Counted from the stretch's first letter, positions 21,848 through 33,489 are shown. The stretch is 64,000 nucleotides of DNA from Sycobia sp. Sy_11 (GCA_018907035.1 JACCIC010000038.1:3657001-3721000); one strand, 5' to 3'. A program made the numbers and translations. The notes: generated by a model from the sequence alone, not told the origin.

Positions 21848-22320
21848 ATACCTGTTAGGCTAATTAGTCGAGCAGATCGCCTGGTGTCTCCGAGGCATCG
21901 TTAGAGACCGCTACTACCCGATCGGCTAAGTTAATCCCTTTGGCACGATGGCTCCCACGTTGGGTTTAGGAGTTGTATCTTATACCCATTCCACCTCCTT
22001 GCGGATGAAATGAGGGGTTGTCCTTAGCCTTCGAGGGATCCGCATAGTCGTTCTCGGGAGCCTCGAGGCCCAACACTAGTTGAGGAAGAGGTCCAAGCAG
22101 GTCCCCTTTGAGGGGCCCGCTGGGGTTACTTTTGTAGCTAGAGAGGCGGTTTACAGCATCAACCTAATTTCACCACCATGCTCTGCCCGAAGGACGAGCC
22201 TCCCAACACCCACAACCATTGCTGGGTAAGTCGCCCGGAACCCCCAAACGAGCCCCCACACCAGCTAATAGGGCATACGACAAATTGACAATCCCCGGTG
22301 GGAATTGGTACTCATCCATA

Positions 22321-23203
22321 TTTACATATATCTAACTATGTAAAAATTGCTTTGAATACTTTCTTTTTTTAAATTATAAACGACTATTTTACTTTTGCTA
22401 AAAGTTTTTTTAGAGTTTAGGAATAATAAACATTTTTCATGTTTGAATGATACTTTTTTTAATTTACATTTGTTATGGGGAAATTAAATAAGATAAAAAA
22501 CTATTGTTAATTTTATAAATTAAATCTTGTTCACGTAAGTGTCTTACTATTAAATTTTATATGCAAGTGAATCATTTAGTTCATTAAAATTTTTATTTAA
22601 AAATTTAATTTTTTATTTAAAAATTATCCAACCCATTCTAGTCGTAGTTGATAAGCAACAAGTTTATATGGAACTTTGGGAATATCGATAATTCTTTTTT
22701 GTTCTTAGTCTTTTTATTATTGCTGGATGTAGTATGTTTGGTTCAATGCCAGTTTGGATAGCGACCGTATAAAATAAACTATTATTTATATATTTTAATA
22801 AACGGTCCTTTAATAAAAGGTTCTTTATTGTTTTTAAGGGTATAATGGCCGATTCATGAACAATGGTTGCTTGAAAATTTGCCATTATAGTCAACATCAA
22901 TTCCTGGTTTTTTCAAAACATTACCGAAAGAATATTGTACTTCCCCATTGAACAATACATTGATAGGTCTTTTCAAATCCTTACTTAATTGACACAAATG
23001 CTTGGGATTTACAGAATCAAAATACGATAGGTTTTTGTTGTATAATTTTAGTTTTCTTGACTGCAGACACTAAAATGTTTTTCTATATTTACTTTAAAAA
23101 TAATTTTTGTAAATAGATTTATTTTTTAGTTAGAACCACTTAGACTTCTAAATTTTCGTTAAATCATCCTGAAAAAGGATGTCATAAAACAGAAGTATTT
23201 TGT
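22321..23203. other. AT-rich DNA, no gene seen
   Basis: It lies between the LINE 5' end and the BEL element. A minus-strand open frame at 22664-22900 has no recognisable domain. Confidence 0.4.
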
Positions 23204-23208
23204 GTAAT
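23204..23208 (+). repeat. BEL target-site duplication, left (GTAAT)
   Basis: GTAAT directly precedes the TG of the LTR and matches 28354-28358. Confidence 0.8.
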
Positions 23209-23334
23209 TGTAAAGGATAGGGTGAAGGTATAATTTTAAGAAAAAATTTTATTAACGTACTATAACGCTTTATTAATGTAAGTTTCAAGTGCGAGAGTAG
23301 TGTATCGAGTCAATAAGCGAAACAAAAAGAAAGA
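23209..23334 (-). repeat. 3' LTR remnant of the BEL element
   Basis: Identical to 27777-27907 except for a 5-bp gap (CTTAA absent after GGATAGG). The match stops abruptly after AAAAAGAAAGA, where integrase sequence begins, marking the deletion junction. Confidence 0.9.
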
Positions 23335-23339
23335 TGCTT

Positions 23340-26064
23340 ACCATAGAGTATAATTGGATGCGTCGAAAATTGAAGCCCTTCTACTTTAGTTACTCATCCG
23401 TTCGCTCGCATTATTAAGTTTTCGTCCAAAAAGGGACACACATTCGCAATTTTACTTCCCCGTTTTACGTTTTCATTTTTTGCTATTGCACGAAGCTCCT
23501 CTTTAAAACAGTACTGTTGACTGTCCCGCACCCAATAATTCGCTTGCCTTATTATCCTCCGTGATAATTGAATTACATTTACGCCACTTCAAAAACTACC
23601 TACGAACCCGTCGGCCTACTGCTAAAAGTCCCTGCCATCCGAAAAGGCGCGCCGTAAAGGGCAGAGATACTACGCGTAGAGAAGCCCAATAAACTTCGGC
23701 TTTACGTAATTCCATACAATCGATTTTCTTTCTCTCTCCCTCCGATAGCGCCTTTTGAGTAGGCCATTGACTTTCGGGCAATTTTAAAAAATCCGGACCG
23801 TAAAGCCACATATCGTTTTCATCAATTATGACATTTTTTCCCCGAGTCGCTAGATCCGCGGGATTATAACGCGTAGGCACCCATCTCCATTCCGAGCTTT
23901 CTGTTAACTCGCTGATCTCTCCCAATCTATGCGCGACGAATACCTGACGCGTACGCGGTTCCGTTTTTATCCACCGTATTACCGTTTGTGAGTCCGACCA
24001 TAAAAACTTTGTTTCTACTCGAAATTCTAATTCTTTTTCAGCGAACTGGAGTAAACGCGCGCCTAATAATGCCGCCTACAGTTCTAGGCGTGGAACAGAG
24101 AGGGATTTTAAAGGTGCGACCTTTGATTTAGCCATTACTAGAGCTACGTGCGCATTTCTGTCTAAAACATCGAATCTAATATAAAGTGTCGCGGCGTACG
24201 CTTTTAAACTGGCATCGCAAAACACATGAAGCTGTGCGTTCTTAAATACCGAATCTTTTGGCGAGATACATCGCTCTACCCGACACGAACTAACTGGTCG
24301 CAAATTTTGAATCCACGAGAGCCAACCCGCTTGTTCTTCATCCCTAAGCGCTTCGTCCCATCCTACACCGCTACGCCATACTTCCTGCATGAGTATTCTC
24401 GATTGGACAGTATACGGACTTAGGAGGCCCAGGGGATCGTAGACCGACATTATTATACGTAGGAATTCGCGTTTGGTCGGTTTTCGCTCTCCGTTTATTA
24501 TTTCCGTTGGTATGCGTTCGAGCCCTACCTTGAATCCGAGTAAATCCGTATTAGTGTCCCAAAAAAGACCTAAGACTCGCTGTTCATTTCGATCGCAAAG
24601 CATCGTGCGTGATTCGTCGTCCGTATAATTTCCGCCCGAAATTCCTCTAAGCACGCGAACGTCGTTACTCGCCCAACCGTGCATGGTAAAATTCGCTTGT
24701 TTGTTTATGAAAATGACATCGCGAACGAGTTTTTTCGCATCCTCCAATGACGCGCGACTCGCTAAATAATCGTCAACATAAGAATTTTTTATTATGCTGT
24801 CCGCCGCCTCCGGTAATTCGCTTCTAAAATCTTTCGCGTTCCTATCCTTAATATAAAGCGCGGTAGACGGCGATGAAGTTGCTCCGAAAACCAAGCATGT
24901 CATCTCGTATGTTTTCGGATAAGATTTTCTATCTCTACCTCGCCATAGAAATTTTAGTGCTCCTCGATCCTCGTCACGCACGCCAATACGCAAATACATA
25001 TCGCTTATGTCCGCTTTAAAAGCGATTGCATGCTGTCTAAATCGCGTAAGGACACCCATCAACGATTGCAGGAAATCCGGGCCTACGTCTAGTTGATCGT
25101 TTAAAGACGATCCCATTGATTTGGCTGCCGCGTCGAATACTAATCTAATTTTCCCTGGCTTTGAAGGATTTGTAACTCCGAAATGCGGCAAATACCATCC
25201 TCGTGATCGCGTTTCTATATCGCGTGATTCGACTGCGTAGCCGTTGTCGAAGAATCGTTGCATCTCTTTATAATATAAAGCCGAATATTCGGGATCCCGG
25301 TCTAAACGTTTTTCCAGCGAGAAGAGTCGCTTTAAGGCTGTTGCACGACTGTCTACATTAGGCGGATCGTCATTCTTCCAGAGTAAGCTCGTCTCCCACG
25401 CGTTACCTATTCTGCGGCTTTTCTCTTTCAAAATACGCAATGATCGTTTTTGACGCGCACTCGGTTTCATAGTTTCGCGTACGCCTACATTTTCTATATC
25501 GAAATATTCTCTGACGAGCGCTTCAAGATTCGCTGTTGATTCCGCGTTATCATTTTGTATAGCGCTACAGGATGCGACTTTGCAATTTTTCTGAATGCTC
25601 GGGCCCCCGTGTAATACCCAGCCGAAAGCCGTAAGGGATAGCGCTAAATTGCCATCATCTATCGCTCTCGTCTCTCTTGATTCGAGTAGACGCCAGTTGT
25701 CTTGACCAATTAAAATTTTTGACTGTGCGTTACAATGGGGCTGCAGAAATACGCTCGTAATTTTCGCGACGTGTCGGACAAGCTCTTTCGATATGGTCTG
25801 CGTGGGGAAATTCAAATTATCCGCAATGACGGCGTTTTCAATAACGTATTCTTGTAGGTCCCCGCTTATTTTAAATTTCACCGTTTCGCTATGTAGTAGC
25901 ACTGATTCATGATCGGAAATTCCTTTTAAGCTAATGTTTAAGCGAGATCCGCGAATTCCCAATTCTCGTGCAAATTTTTTGTCTATCACGGTAACAGAAG
26001 CTCCGTCATCCAGAAAGGCATAAGTTTCCGTGCTCCCCGACGGCCCGCAAACACATACGCGCAT
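23340..26064 (-). pseudogene. BEL/Pao pol (protease, RT, RNase H, start of integrase), broken
   Basis: 662 codons are open from 26064 to a TAG at 24076-24078. Protease: FLDDGASVTVID (the DxG of the BEL-type aspartic protease). RT: IRLVFDAAAKSMGSSLND, FKADISDMYLRIG and the catalytic SYVDDY. RNase H: LHVFCDAS. After the TAG the same frame continues (WSDSQTVIRWI, WVPTRYNPADLATRG, typical Pao tether) to a second TAG at 23596. A 1-nt insertion in a T-run and a further TGA follow, and the integrase N-terminal zinc motif begins (STHPIILYGKH) right at the deletion. The DDE core is lost. The early domains look intact, suggesting recent death. Confidence 0.9.
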
Positions 26065-26088
26065 AATTTTCAGTAACGCTTCCTTTAG

Positions 26089-27585
26089 TCACGCAGTAGT
26101 TGATTTTTCTTTAGTATTATCGCGCGTCTTCACATTACGTGTCGCGTTGTATCGCCGTGATTTTACTGCTCTATTATTTTTCGTATTCCATCCCTTTCTA
26201 CTTTCGTTATGCAATAGAATATGATGCGGTTTCTCGCAACGCTCACAATTTTCTGCCTGACAATCGCGAAAAGAATGACCTCTTTCGAAGCATTTAAAAC
26301 ACAGGGAATGTTTTCGAATCAAACACCAACGCCGCGGTAACGATTCTCGAGAAAAATCTCCGCAATTTATTACTGCATGCCGTCGCTGACAAATGACGCA
26401 CGAGTAAGACTTCGTTGTCCCCACTTGTTCCTCGGCGCCCTCGGTGACCGCGTAAATCTTTCCGCGCTGAATTTGCCCTTGCGTAGGCCTCGTAACTGTA
26501 GGTTTGTAGCGCGCAGATGTCGTATTTTCGATATCTGAAATCCCTCCGACCGCGGCGAGATCGCTTTGAACGTTCAAAAAATCGACTAATTTTTCTAACT
26601 CCGCTTTATCATTTACAACGGTTGAAAGATAATTATTATAATTATAAACTAGCGCGGAAGGTAGTTTTTTCGCAACCGTTTCAATTAACTCCGGGTTCTG
26701 CATATAACCGGATAAGCCTAGTTGGTGCAGTTCGTTTACTGTATTTCTTAATCGCGTAGCAAAGGAAATTAATCGAGTTTCGCCTAATTTCAAGCTCGGG
26801 AGAGTTTTAATGTCGGCAATCAATTTTTTCGCTATCACTCTCTTATTGCCGAAGTAGATTTCTAAGTTTTTCATTATAGCATCCGCGTCCCGATTTGAAT
26901 TAAACATCGAACTAACCGATTCCCGCGCTTCACCTTTCAACGCCTCGAATAATAACGCAATTTTTTCACTGTTGTTTGATTTTCCGATTTCCGCGGCTAA
27001 CATATATGCCTGCTTAAAATTCAACCATTCTCCGGAACTTCCTGAAAACGAGGGCAAGGCATTTACCAACGGTCTTTTATTTGACGCATGCACGTGAATT
27101 TCTTCAGTCAGTTTTCCGCACATAGATAATAACGTGTTGCTTAATATATCCGCAAAGCGTGCAACCGAATCCGGTGCTTCGCGCGCGTCGCGTGTACAAT
27201 TTAAAGTATTTTGCGCATTATAAATTCTACTTATCGGTACGTTTGGAGATGCGTCGCTCAGCTCACTCCGTGCTGTCCGGCTTGCCGCGCCGTTCCGTCC
27301 TTGTTGAATGGGCGACGTGTGACTTGGCTGCGATGACGCACGATCAACCGCGGCAGCTCTCTCGTCTTCTGGATACACGGGCAGGCCCGGCGCGCGCTCC
27401 GTGATCGCCGTATGTCGTTGAAATCTCGAAGTCCTGGGCGTAGATAGCTGTTCCTCGACGTCCATATCTTCCCTGCGCATGCAGGGCAGTGGCGAACGGC
27501 ATCTATTCTCGACGCCCGATGTCGCTCCGCGATGCGCTGACTCCGTTTTTTTGTTGCCTGTTTTAGGCTTCGATGTGCTTTTCAT
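26089..27585 (-). CDS. BEL/Pao Gag polyprotein
   Basis: A single open frame of 498 codons. Residues about 165-330 hold the Pao-type gag domain (LPSFSGSSGEWLNFKQAY, LFEALKGEARESV, YFGNKRVIAKKLI), which builds the particle. The C-terminal part has Cys/His clusters: CVICQRRHAVINC, then CFKCFERGHSFRDC (CX2CX4HX4C), then CERCEKPHHILLH, for RNA binding. The basic, Thr/Ser-rich first 150 residues are low complexity. pol lies downstream in another frame with a 24-bp gap between the gag stop and its first ATG, so frameshifting or reinitiation would have been needed. The ORF appears intact, though it is useless alone because pol is broken. Confidence 0.9.
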   Translation of the reverse strand: MKSTSKPKTGNKKTESAHRGATSGVENRCRSPLPCMRREDMDVEEQLSTPRTSRFQRHTAITERAPGLPVYPEDERAAAVDRASSQPSHTSPIQQGRNGAASRTARSELSDASPNVPISRIYNAQNTLNCTRDAREAPDSVARFADILSNTLLSMCGKLTEEIHVHASNKRPLVNALPSFSGSSGEWLNFKQAYMLAAEIGKSNNSEKIALLFEALKGEARESVSSMFNSNRDADAIMKNLEIYFGNKRVIAKKLIADIKTLPSLKLGETRLISFATRLRNTVNELHQLGLSGYMQNPELIETVAKKLPSALVYNYNNYLSTVVNDKAELEKLVDFLNVQSDLAAVGGISDIENTTSARYKPTVTRPTQGQIQRGKIYAVTEGAEEQVGTTKSYSCVICQRRHAVINCGDFSRESLPRRWCLIRKHSLCFKCFERGHSFRDCQAENCERCEKPHHILLHNESRKGWNTKNNRAVKSRRYNATRNVKTRDNTKEKSTTA

Positions 27586-27755
27586 CGATGTTCCGACTCA
27601 CGGCTTCTTTGCATTTGAAGAACTCTCGATTGCCGCCGATGATGTCAGTGCTACTTGTCTTTTCCTTCTTGAAGACATAATTAACCGAAGTGATTCGACT
27701 TATTCTTCAGAACACTTCAAGCCCGTCACTTCTTCTTAAATTATACCGGTATAGC

Positions 27756-27773
27756 TCCCGGGTTTCGGCACCA
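27756..27773 (-). other. Primer-binding site complementary to tRNA-Phe
   Basis: The minus strand reads TGGTGCCGAAACCCGGGA, 18 nt matching the complement of the 3' end of eukaryotic tRNA-Phe (acceptor strand TTTCGGCA plus CCA). It lies 3 nt inside the 5' LTR. Confidence 0.85.
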
Positions 27774-27776
27774 CTT

Positions 27777-28353
27777 TGTAAAGGATAGGCTTAAGTGAAG
27801 GTATAATTTTAAGAAAAAATTTTATTAACGTACTATAACGCTTTATTAATGTAAGTTTCAAGTGCGAGAGTAGTGTATCGAGTCAATAAGCGAAACAAAA
27901 AGAAAGAGCGCTTTGCGGTGTTCGCAACGCCTTATATAGCCGCGCGCTCTCGTGACGGCCGCTTCGCCGTCGGCGCTCGAGCATTTTCGCCAGCCCGAAA
28001 GAACTCGAATGCTTTACAAAAGGCGCGCATTTTCGTACATCGTGACAGCAAGAAAGAGAAGGGCAATGGGAAGGCGAGTATTTCCTTGAAATGAAAATTA
28101 TAAGTGAAAAAGGAAAGAATTGCTCGCTGCATACCTCGCAGCCAAAACGGCCTAGGTTCGACCTAAAGGCCTTACCTTACACGTGGAACCCTATATCTCA
28201 AGACCAAGTCTCGCGGTGGGTCAGACAGCCTCGAGGGACACGAAGTAGCCTCGAGCTGGGGCGACACAGCCGTGATCGCCAAGCGATCACGCTAGCGCAA
28301 GTCGCCCACGAGCGCATCTTTTTAATGACATTTTAAATTTACATTTAAATGCA
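27777..28353 (-). repeat. 5' LTR of the BEL element (577 bp)
   Basis: The minus strand begins TGCATTTAAATG and ends TTTACA, with TG...CA termini. It contains a TATA-type promoter near 27932-27939 and is GC-rich upstream of it. The length follows from the inner edge next to the primer site and the outer edge at the GTAAT duplication. Confidence 0.85.
27932..27939 (-). promoter_or_regulatory. TATA box of the BEL 5' LTR
   Basis: The minus strand reads GGCTATATAAGGCG in the middle of the LTR. It is a good match to TATAWAAG and the only strong one in the LTR. Confidence 0.55.
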
Positions 28354-28358
28354 GTAAT
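28354..28358 (+). repeat. BEL target-site duplication, right (GTAAT)
   Basis: Matches 23204-23208. Confidence 0.8.
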
Positions 28359-29845
28359 ATAATTTCATTGCCCTTTTCTTTCAGATCTTTCATCATCGTA
28401 TTTTCGTGTACAAAGTTTATTCGGCGCATGTTCGAGCACACACGTACTCTATTTCGCTGTACGACGCGCTCGAAAACTTCGCAGAAGCGCGCTCGCCTCT
28501 GTTTACAATTTTGCCATTTAATTTTACTTACGGCTTTAAAGTCATTCAATTTTGAACATATGAGATAATCGGTGACTACATTTTTATTTAATCATTCTAT
28601 TTCTTTTCACACGTGCGTCGTAAACAATCGTCGCTTAACACATTTCTCGTTTAGCAATTTCATTTCTTACATTGATTACGCGGAATCAGGTAGAAAAATG
28701 TAAAATATATACATTTTATTTTTATTTATAAATTAAATTTTATATTTGCGCACAACTAATCGTCTTTGTGTTTATCCTATAACAATGTTCCGAACTTTCG
28801 GTGAACTGTATACATTGTTAGCCTCAAATAACGAGAACGCAAAATAAATAAGTACATTTAATGATTTTAAGAATCATCGGATTCCGCTAATAAATAAATT
28901 TGAAATTTCTCAAAAACTATAATCTTTTAAATAATATATTTTTTCATTTTTATATTATCATTATTAATAAGAACGGAGAAAGGACAAAAATATATAAATC
29001 TTATTTAAATAAAAAATCTTGATTTTTAACAATAATTAAATACGCTCCAACTTACTTACTTAACCCCAATATTCAAAAACTATTAGCTGCATCATTATCA
29101 TCATCATTATCATCATCATCATCTTAATTAGTGAAAATTATGCAACGTATATTTAGATATGTATAGATAATTATATTGTTAATATTAACAAGGCGCAGAT
29201 TCGGGTCTCGTAAATTGTAATAAAATGTTAACGCATTTTCTATAATTTGAAAAGTATATTTATTTAATATATATATATATATATAACCTGGACCTTAATT
29301 ATATCGATAGCAAGTGTGTGTGCGTGTGTGTTACAGAAATACTGCAAACTTAAACGAACTCTTATTAATGAAACAATAGCATTCAATTTAACGATGTATG
29401 ATAACGTTTATCAGTGAATTTGTTGTAAAATTCTTTGTATTTTTTACGTTTCATTTTTTCATATTTAAATAAAAAATCTTGATTTTTAACAGTAATAATA
29501 TTGGAATGTTGTAAAAATATCTTACTCATATTCGAAGTAGAATTGTTATATATATCTTTAAAACTTTATATTTAAATTAAAAATATCTGTATCTGTATTT
29601 AATTATTATTTTTATTATCTCAAAAAGTTAAAAGAAATAAAAACATATATGTTTAGTTGTTATTAAAATAAATTTAATGTTTGGTCTGTTATATATTGCT
29701 TATTTTATTTATTTACTGTTAATATCGAATATTCATCTTCCGTGTCGTAAATTAACTTAAATTATTTTTTTAATACCTAAAATAACTAAAATAAAACAAG
29801 AACTCAAATAAATGCAGATATTCCTGCGCTTGATTCCATATATCC

Positions 29846-29848
<3 letters not shown>
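28359..29848. other. AT-rich intergenic DNA with short simple repeats
   Basis: No gene seen. It contains an (ATC)n-like run near 29094-29122, a short TA run near 29270-29284 and a TGTG stretch near 29315-29328. Confidence 0.4.
29806..29848 (+). repeat. Inverted-repeat arm, left (pairs with 46846-46890)
   Basis: AAATAAATGCAGAT, then a TGCGCTT block and a run into (TA)n. The reverse complement recurs at 46846-46890 with about five mismatches over 33 bases. Confidence 0.6.

Positions 29849-29889
<41 letters not shown>
29849..29889. repeat. (TA)n microsatellite, gypsy target
   Basis: An uninterrupted TA run broken by insertion of the gypsy element. The same kind of sequence continues after the right LTR at 44960-44968. 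Confidence 0.9.
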
Positions 29890-29892
<3 letters not shown>

Positions 29893-31925
29893 GATGGGCG
29901 TCACAAGGCGCCGCGCCGACTTGTCCAGATAACGACGACGCGCGCGCCATTTCGCGGACATACAAACATTAAGGCGCTCGCGCGCGCCGTCGCGCCTCGT
30001 GCTCGGCACGCCCCCCCCCTATTTTTTTCGTCCCGCACACGAGCCGAGTATGAGGTCAACGGACTTAAGAAGAAGATGATAGAAAATAGAGATGATAGAG
30101 ATAAATAGAAATAAGTTAAGATAGAAAAAAGCGATGAGAAGAAGATAATATAAATGAAATAAAATAAATGATAAGCAATAATAGAATGTAATAGAAATAA
30201 AGATGATAGATACAATAGAAATAATTAAAGTAGAAAATAAGCGACAATAGATGATAATAGAAAAATAGAGATGAGAGAGATAAATAGAAATAAGTTTAGT
30301 TAAAAAAAAAAAAAAAAGCGATGAGAAGAAGATAATACAAATAAATTAAAGTAGAAAATAAGCGACAATAGATGATAATAGAAATATAGAGATAAATAGA
30401 GATAAATAGGAATAAGTTTAATTAGGAAAAAAGCAATGAGAAGAAGATAATACAAATAAATTAAGGTAGAAATTAAGCAATAAGATAGATAAATAGAGCT
30501 AATAGAAATAAATTAACTAAAGATAATAAACTATAGGATAAGATAATGAATAGAATAAGATAGATAAATAGAGATAATAGAAATAAATTAACTCAAGATA
30601 ATAAACTATAGGATAAGATAATGAATAGAATAAGATAGATAAGAGATGATAGAATTAAAAATAATGAAAGAAATAGGATAAGATAGATAGTAAGGGAGAT
30701 AGACATAATAAACGAAAGGATAAGATAATGAATAGATTAAGATAGATAAGAGATGATAGAAATAAAAATATGTAATGATAAAGAATAATAGTAAAAATAA
30801 TGGTAAAGAAATTTGAATAAGATAGATAATAAGAAAAAAAAGGATAGGAATTGTTACAGGCATCAACCGATTTTTTTGTAAATCCGCATTCGGCACGTCG
30901 CGGCCACGGTCGGCCGTCGCCGGCAGCCGTCGAACTTCCCCCCCCTCCCCTTTTCCCATATTTCCTCCCTACGAGTAGCGAGACGGCACTGCGTTGTTGG
31001 CCGCCTAACCGAGAGGAGAGGTCCGCGAGTCGGAGAGCGAAGAGACGAGCAAGAGAGAAAGTACGAGAAGAAGTTAGAGGGAGTCAGAGAAGAAGGTGGC
31101 GAGAGTAAGAAAAGGTACGAGAAGAAGTAGAGAAGAAGGCGGCGAGAGTAAGAAAAGGTACGTGAAGAAGTAGAGGAAGAAGCGGAGAAGTCAGAGAAAT
31201 AAGAGGAGAAGCAAGAGAAGAAGTAAGGCAAGAAGCAAGTAGAGGCAGAGTAAGAAGGAGCAAAGAGGAGAACGGGTAGTGGCGAGGTAAGCGTGAGGAA
31301 GAAAGAAGGAGAGTAGACCACGGGAGAGACGCCGTGAGCTGGACGCGAGAAGGGCGTCAGCGAGAAGAGCTAGTGGGGAGGAGAGTTCGAGCGGGCCCAG
31401 CAGCACCAGCACCGCCTCCATCCTCGACGACGCGCTACGCCGGCACCGGCGGCGAGCCAGTGGACGCCAGCACCGGGGGATCGCGTGCACCCGGTGAACG
31501 CCTTCGTGATCGGGTTTGCAGATTTTCTTTCCTGCCTGTCATCGTCCTCCCTTCCTTCCTCCCTTCCCCCTTTGTGTCCCCCCTTTCCTTCCTCGCTCCC
31601 CCCGCAGTGGCCAAAGTTCGGTGGACGCGTCGGGGCGCGGACCGCGGTCGGGGGGTGTCGGAGCACGGGACCGGGCGTAATAGGAGTGTGTGAAAGAAAG
31701 TGTGGCTTTAATAAATTTATGTAAGTGAAATCTTGGTTTTTTTTTCTTTTCTTGCGTGTTGCTGTGTCGTTGAAATCTCATCCTTTTCCAGACCGGCGGG
31801 ACCCCCTTTGCAGTAAAGGAGGTAAGTGAGTGGAGAAAAAGAAATTACATTTTTTTGTGTGTGCGCGACCCCATCGGGACCGGGATAAAAATTCATTTCG
31901 GAGAGTGGATCGTCGTCGCATCACA
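29890..31925 (+). repeat. 5' LTR of the gypsy element (2036 bp)
   Basis: It begins TGTGATGGGCGTCACA (a near-palindrome) and ends CGTCGTCGCATCACA. The middle 30050-30860 is strongly purine-rich (GATAGA/AATAGA words); 31000-31330 is (GAGAAGAAG)-like; 31330-31680 is GC-rich; AATAAA lies near 31709. It has about 120 bp more than the right LTR because one tandem unit (around 30240-30360) is duplicated. Confidence 0.93.
31709..31714 (+). terminator. Polyadenylation signal in the gypsy LTR
   Basis: TTTAATAAATTTATG within a conserved block, present at the equivalent place in the right LTR (near 44743). This is the expected 3' processing signal of the element RNA. Confidence 0.5.
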
Positions 31926-31929
31926 AAAA

Positions 31930-31943
31930 TGGCACCCAACGTG
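31930..31943 (+). other. Primer-binding site, tRNA-Lys-like
   Basis: TGGCACCCAACGTG, 4 nt after the LTR. It matches the complement of the tRNA-Lys(CTT) 3' end at 13 of 14 positions (A for G at position 5). Confidence 0.65.
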
Positions 31944-31970
31944 TTTCCGCCGACTGCGTTCGGCGGAAAC
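31943..31970 (+). promoter_or_regulatory. Perfect 11-bp hairpin abutting the primer site
   Basis: GTTTCCGCCGA, loop CTGCGT, TCGGCGGAAAC. The exact pairing in genomic RNA directly at the primer site suggests a structural signal for priming, dimerisation or packaging. The function is inference. Confidence 0.6.
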
Positions 31971-33446
31971 GGTCGCTGCCGCAATAGTTCGGGCGGATAT
32001 GCGCGGCAAGAACCACGACGTATAAATTTTTCGACTTACGTTGTTGCTAGGGTATACGACCGCGTGCGGATAAAAAAAAAAAAAAAAAAAAGAATAAAAT
32101 AAAGGGGAAAAATTTTTCTTTTCTGATTCGAGGAAAAATCAAAATTTTTTTTTGAAATACTATTGTGCTAAAGTTGATTTGAATTTCAGATTGGTATTTT
32201 TAATAAGTGCAAATTTGGAGTTTGAAGGATATAAAGGGAAAAAAAGGAAATAAAATTTCATCACTAAGAGAATAAAGAGGCAAACTGCTCGAACCAATAC
32301 TCTAAGGAAAAAAAAAGGAAAGAAAGAAAAAAAAACTCGGACGAGACACTTAATAAAAAAAAAAAAAAAATATTTCCTAAATCTGAACTAAATTAGTAAA
32401 GGATATACCCAGTTAAAGGTCAATAAGGAATAATTGTGAAAGAAGACTAGATTTATATGTTATAAAATTATATTAAACCGGAATACTTTCTACGTAATCC
32501 TGAAACTTTGAAGCATAGCTCATAACAATACGTGACTACACGGATAGAAATCAGGGTTGACTTTAAATTACACTCAAAATTAAACGAATAGTCGTGAATT
32601 TTTCTGAATTAAATTGTTACTTAATAATGTGATTTGAATTGAACTGATTATTTAGTCTTGAGATTTTATTCAGACAGTTAGATTACGACTCGAATCTTAT
32701 TATACCTATACTAGATGTTTACTCAAAAAAATTAAACCCTTTTCGTCTTGTTGTTAATAAAAATGGTCATAAGTTAAATTGCAAATTGTCCTCACGGATT
32801 TAATAAAATTTATTTACAAATGTTATTCTCTTCACAAGTCAGGGGTTGCTATGAGATAAGGTTAACGAAAAATTTTTTTATGAAGTTTGATTGACATATT
32901 GTGTCAATACAAGAGATTTATTTTCTACTGTCTATCAGCATGCTCACATCTCCTTAGAAAGTTATTGAAATACTCGCATCACTTATGGGTTATATTTATC
33001 TATCTAGTGATCAACTATATATATTTAATATGTATAGTTGGTATATAAATTTATATGTGAATTATTCAAGCCGATTAATTTTCTTTTATTTATTCTGAAA
33101 ATTGTATGTTATGTAAGTGATGAACATTATCGTATTATATATAAAAATCAATCTCTATGATGTATTTACACTTCTTAAATAATAATTGCTGAGAGATACA
33201 CCTAAATTAGGATATTATAAAGGAGAGCAAATGAGATTATGATCGGCATGACCCTTTTATATAGTGATTAGGTGTACGACATATATGATCTTTGGAAATG
33301 TGAACTTTGGCATTTTTAATTCTTATTGTAAAGGCGTACTTTCTAAATATTTAATGAAAATAAGGGAACAGTAAATGTGTCTAATTTGTAAAAACAAAGG
33401 TGATTTCGTGAGATTTATACAATAGTCAACTTCTTTCCATGATTCT

Positions 33447-33489
<43 letters not shown>

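Larger units (their letters stand above)
18640..22320 (-). mobile_element. LOA-like LINE with RNase H, heavily decayed
   Basis: The minus-strand order is: GC-rich 5' leader (about 22320-21850), Gag-like ORF1 (21847-20834), apurinic-type endonuclease start (20750-20560), reverse transcriptase (20410-19887), RNase H (19396-19043) and a C-terminal zinc-finger-linked region (to about 18640). Large internal deletions shorten the endonuclease and the early RT. RNase H after RT plus the endonuclease start QINLHHCK...QEPW favour the LOA/R1 group. The 3' UTR is missing. Confidence 0.7.
23209..28353 (-). mobile_element. BEL/Pao LTR retrotransposon with internal deletion
   Basis: The element is flanked by the 5-bp duplication GTAAT (23204-23208 and 28354-28358). 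On the minus strand: complete 5' LTR (28353-27777), tRNA-Phe primer site (27773-27756), gag (27585-26089), and pol through protease, RT, RNase H and the start of integrase. A deletion removes most of integrase and the first ~450 bp of the 3' LTR, leaving 23334-23209. Over the shared 126 bp the LTRs differ only by a 5-bp indel, so the insertion is young although its coding region is already broken. Confidence 0.9.

Noticed and set aside
22664..22900. 78-codon minus-strand frame
   Set aside because: AT-rich region, no similarity recognised, no splice or promoter context.
29770..30009. Frame with a long Ile-Tyr run
   Set aside because: Translation of a TA microsatellite running across the LTR boundary.
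30863..31693. Overlapping Ser/Leu- and Pro-rich open frames on both strands in the gypsy LTR
   Set aside because: They arise from purine-biased low-complexity LTR sequence, recur in the right LTR at 43643-44728 and show no domain.
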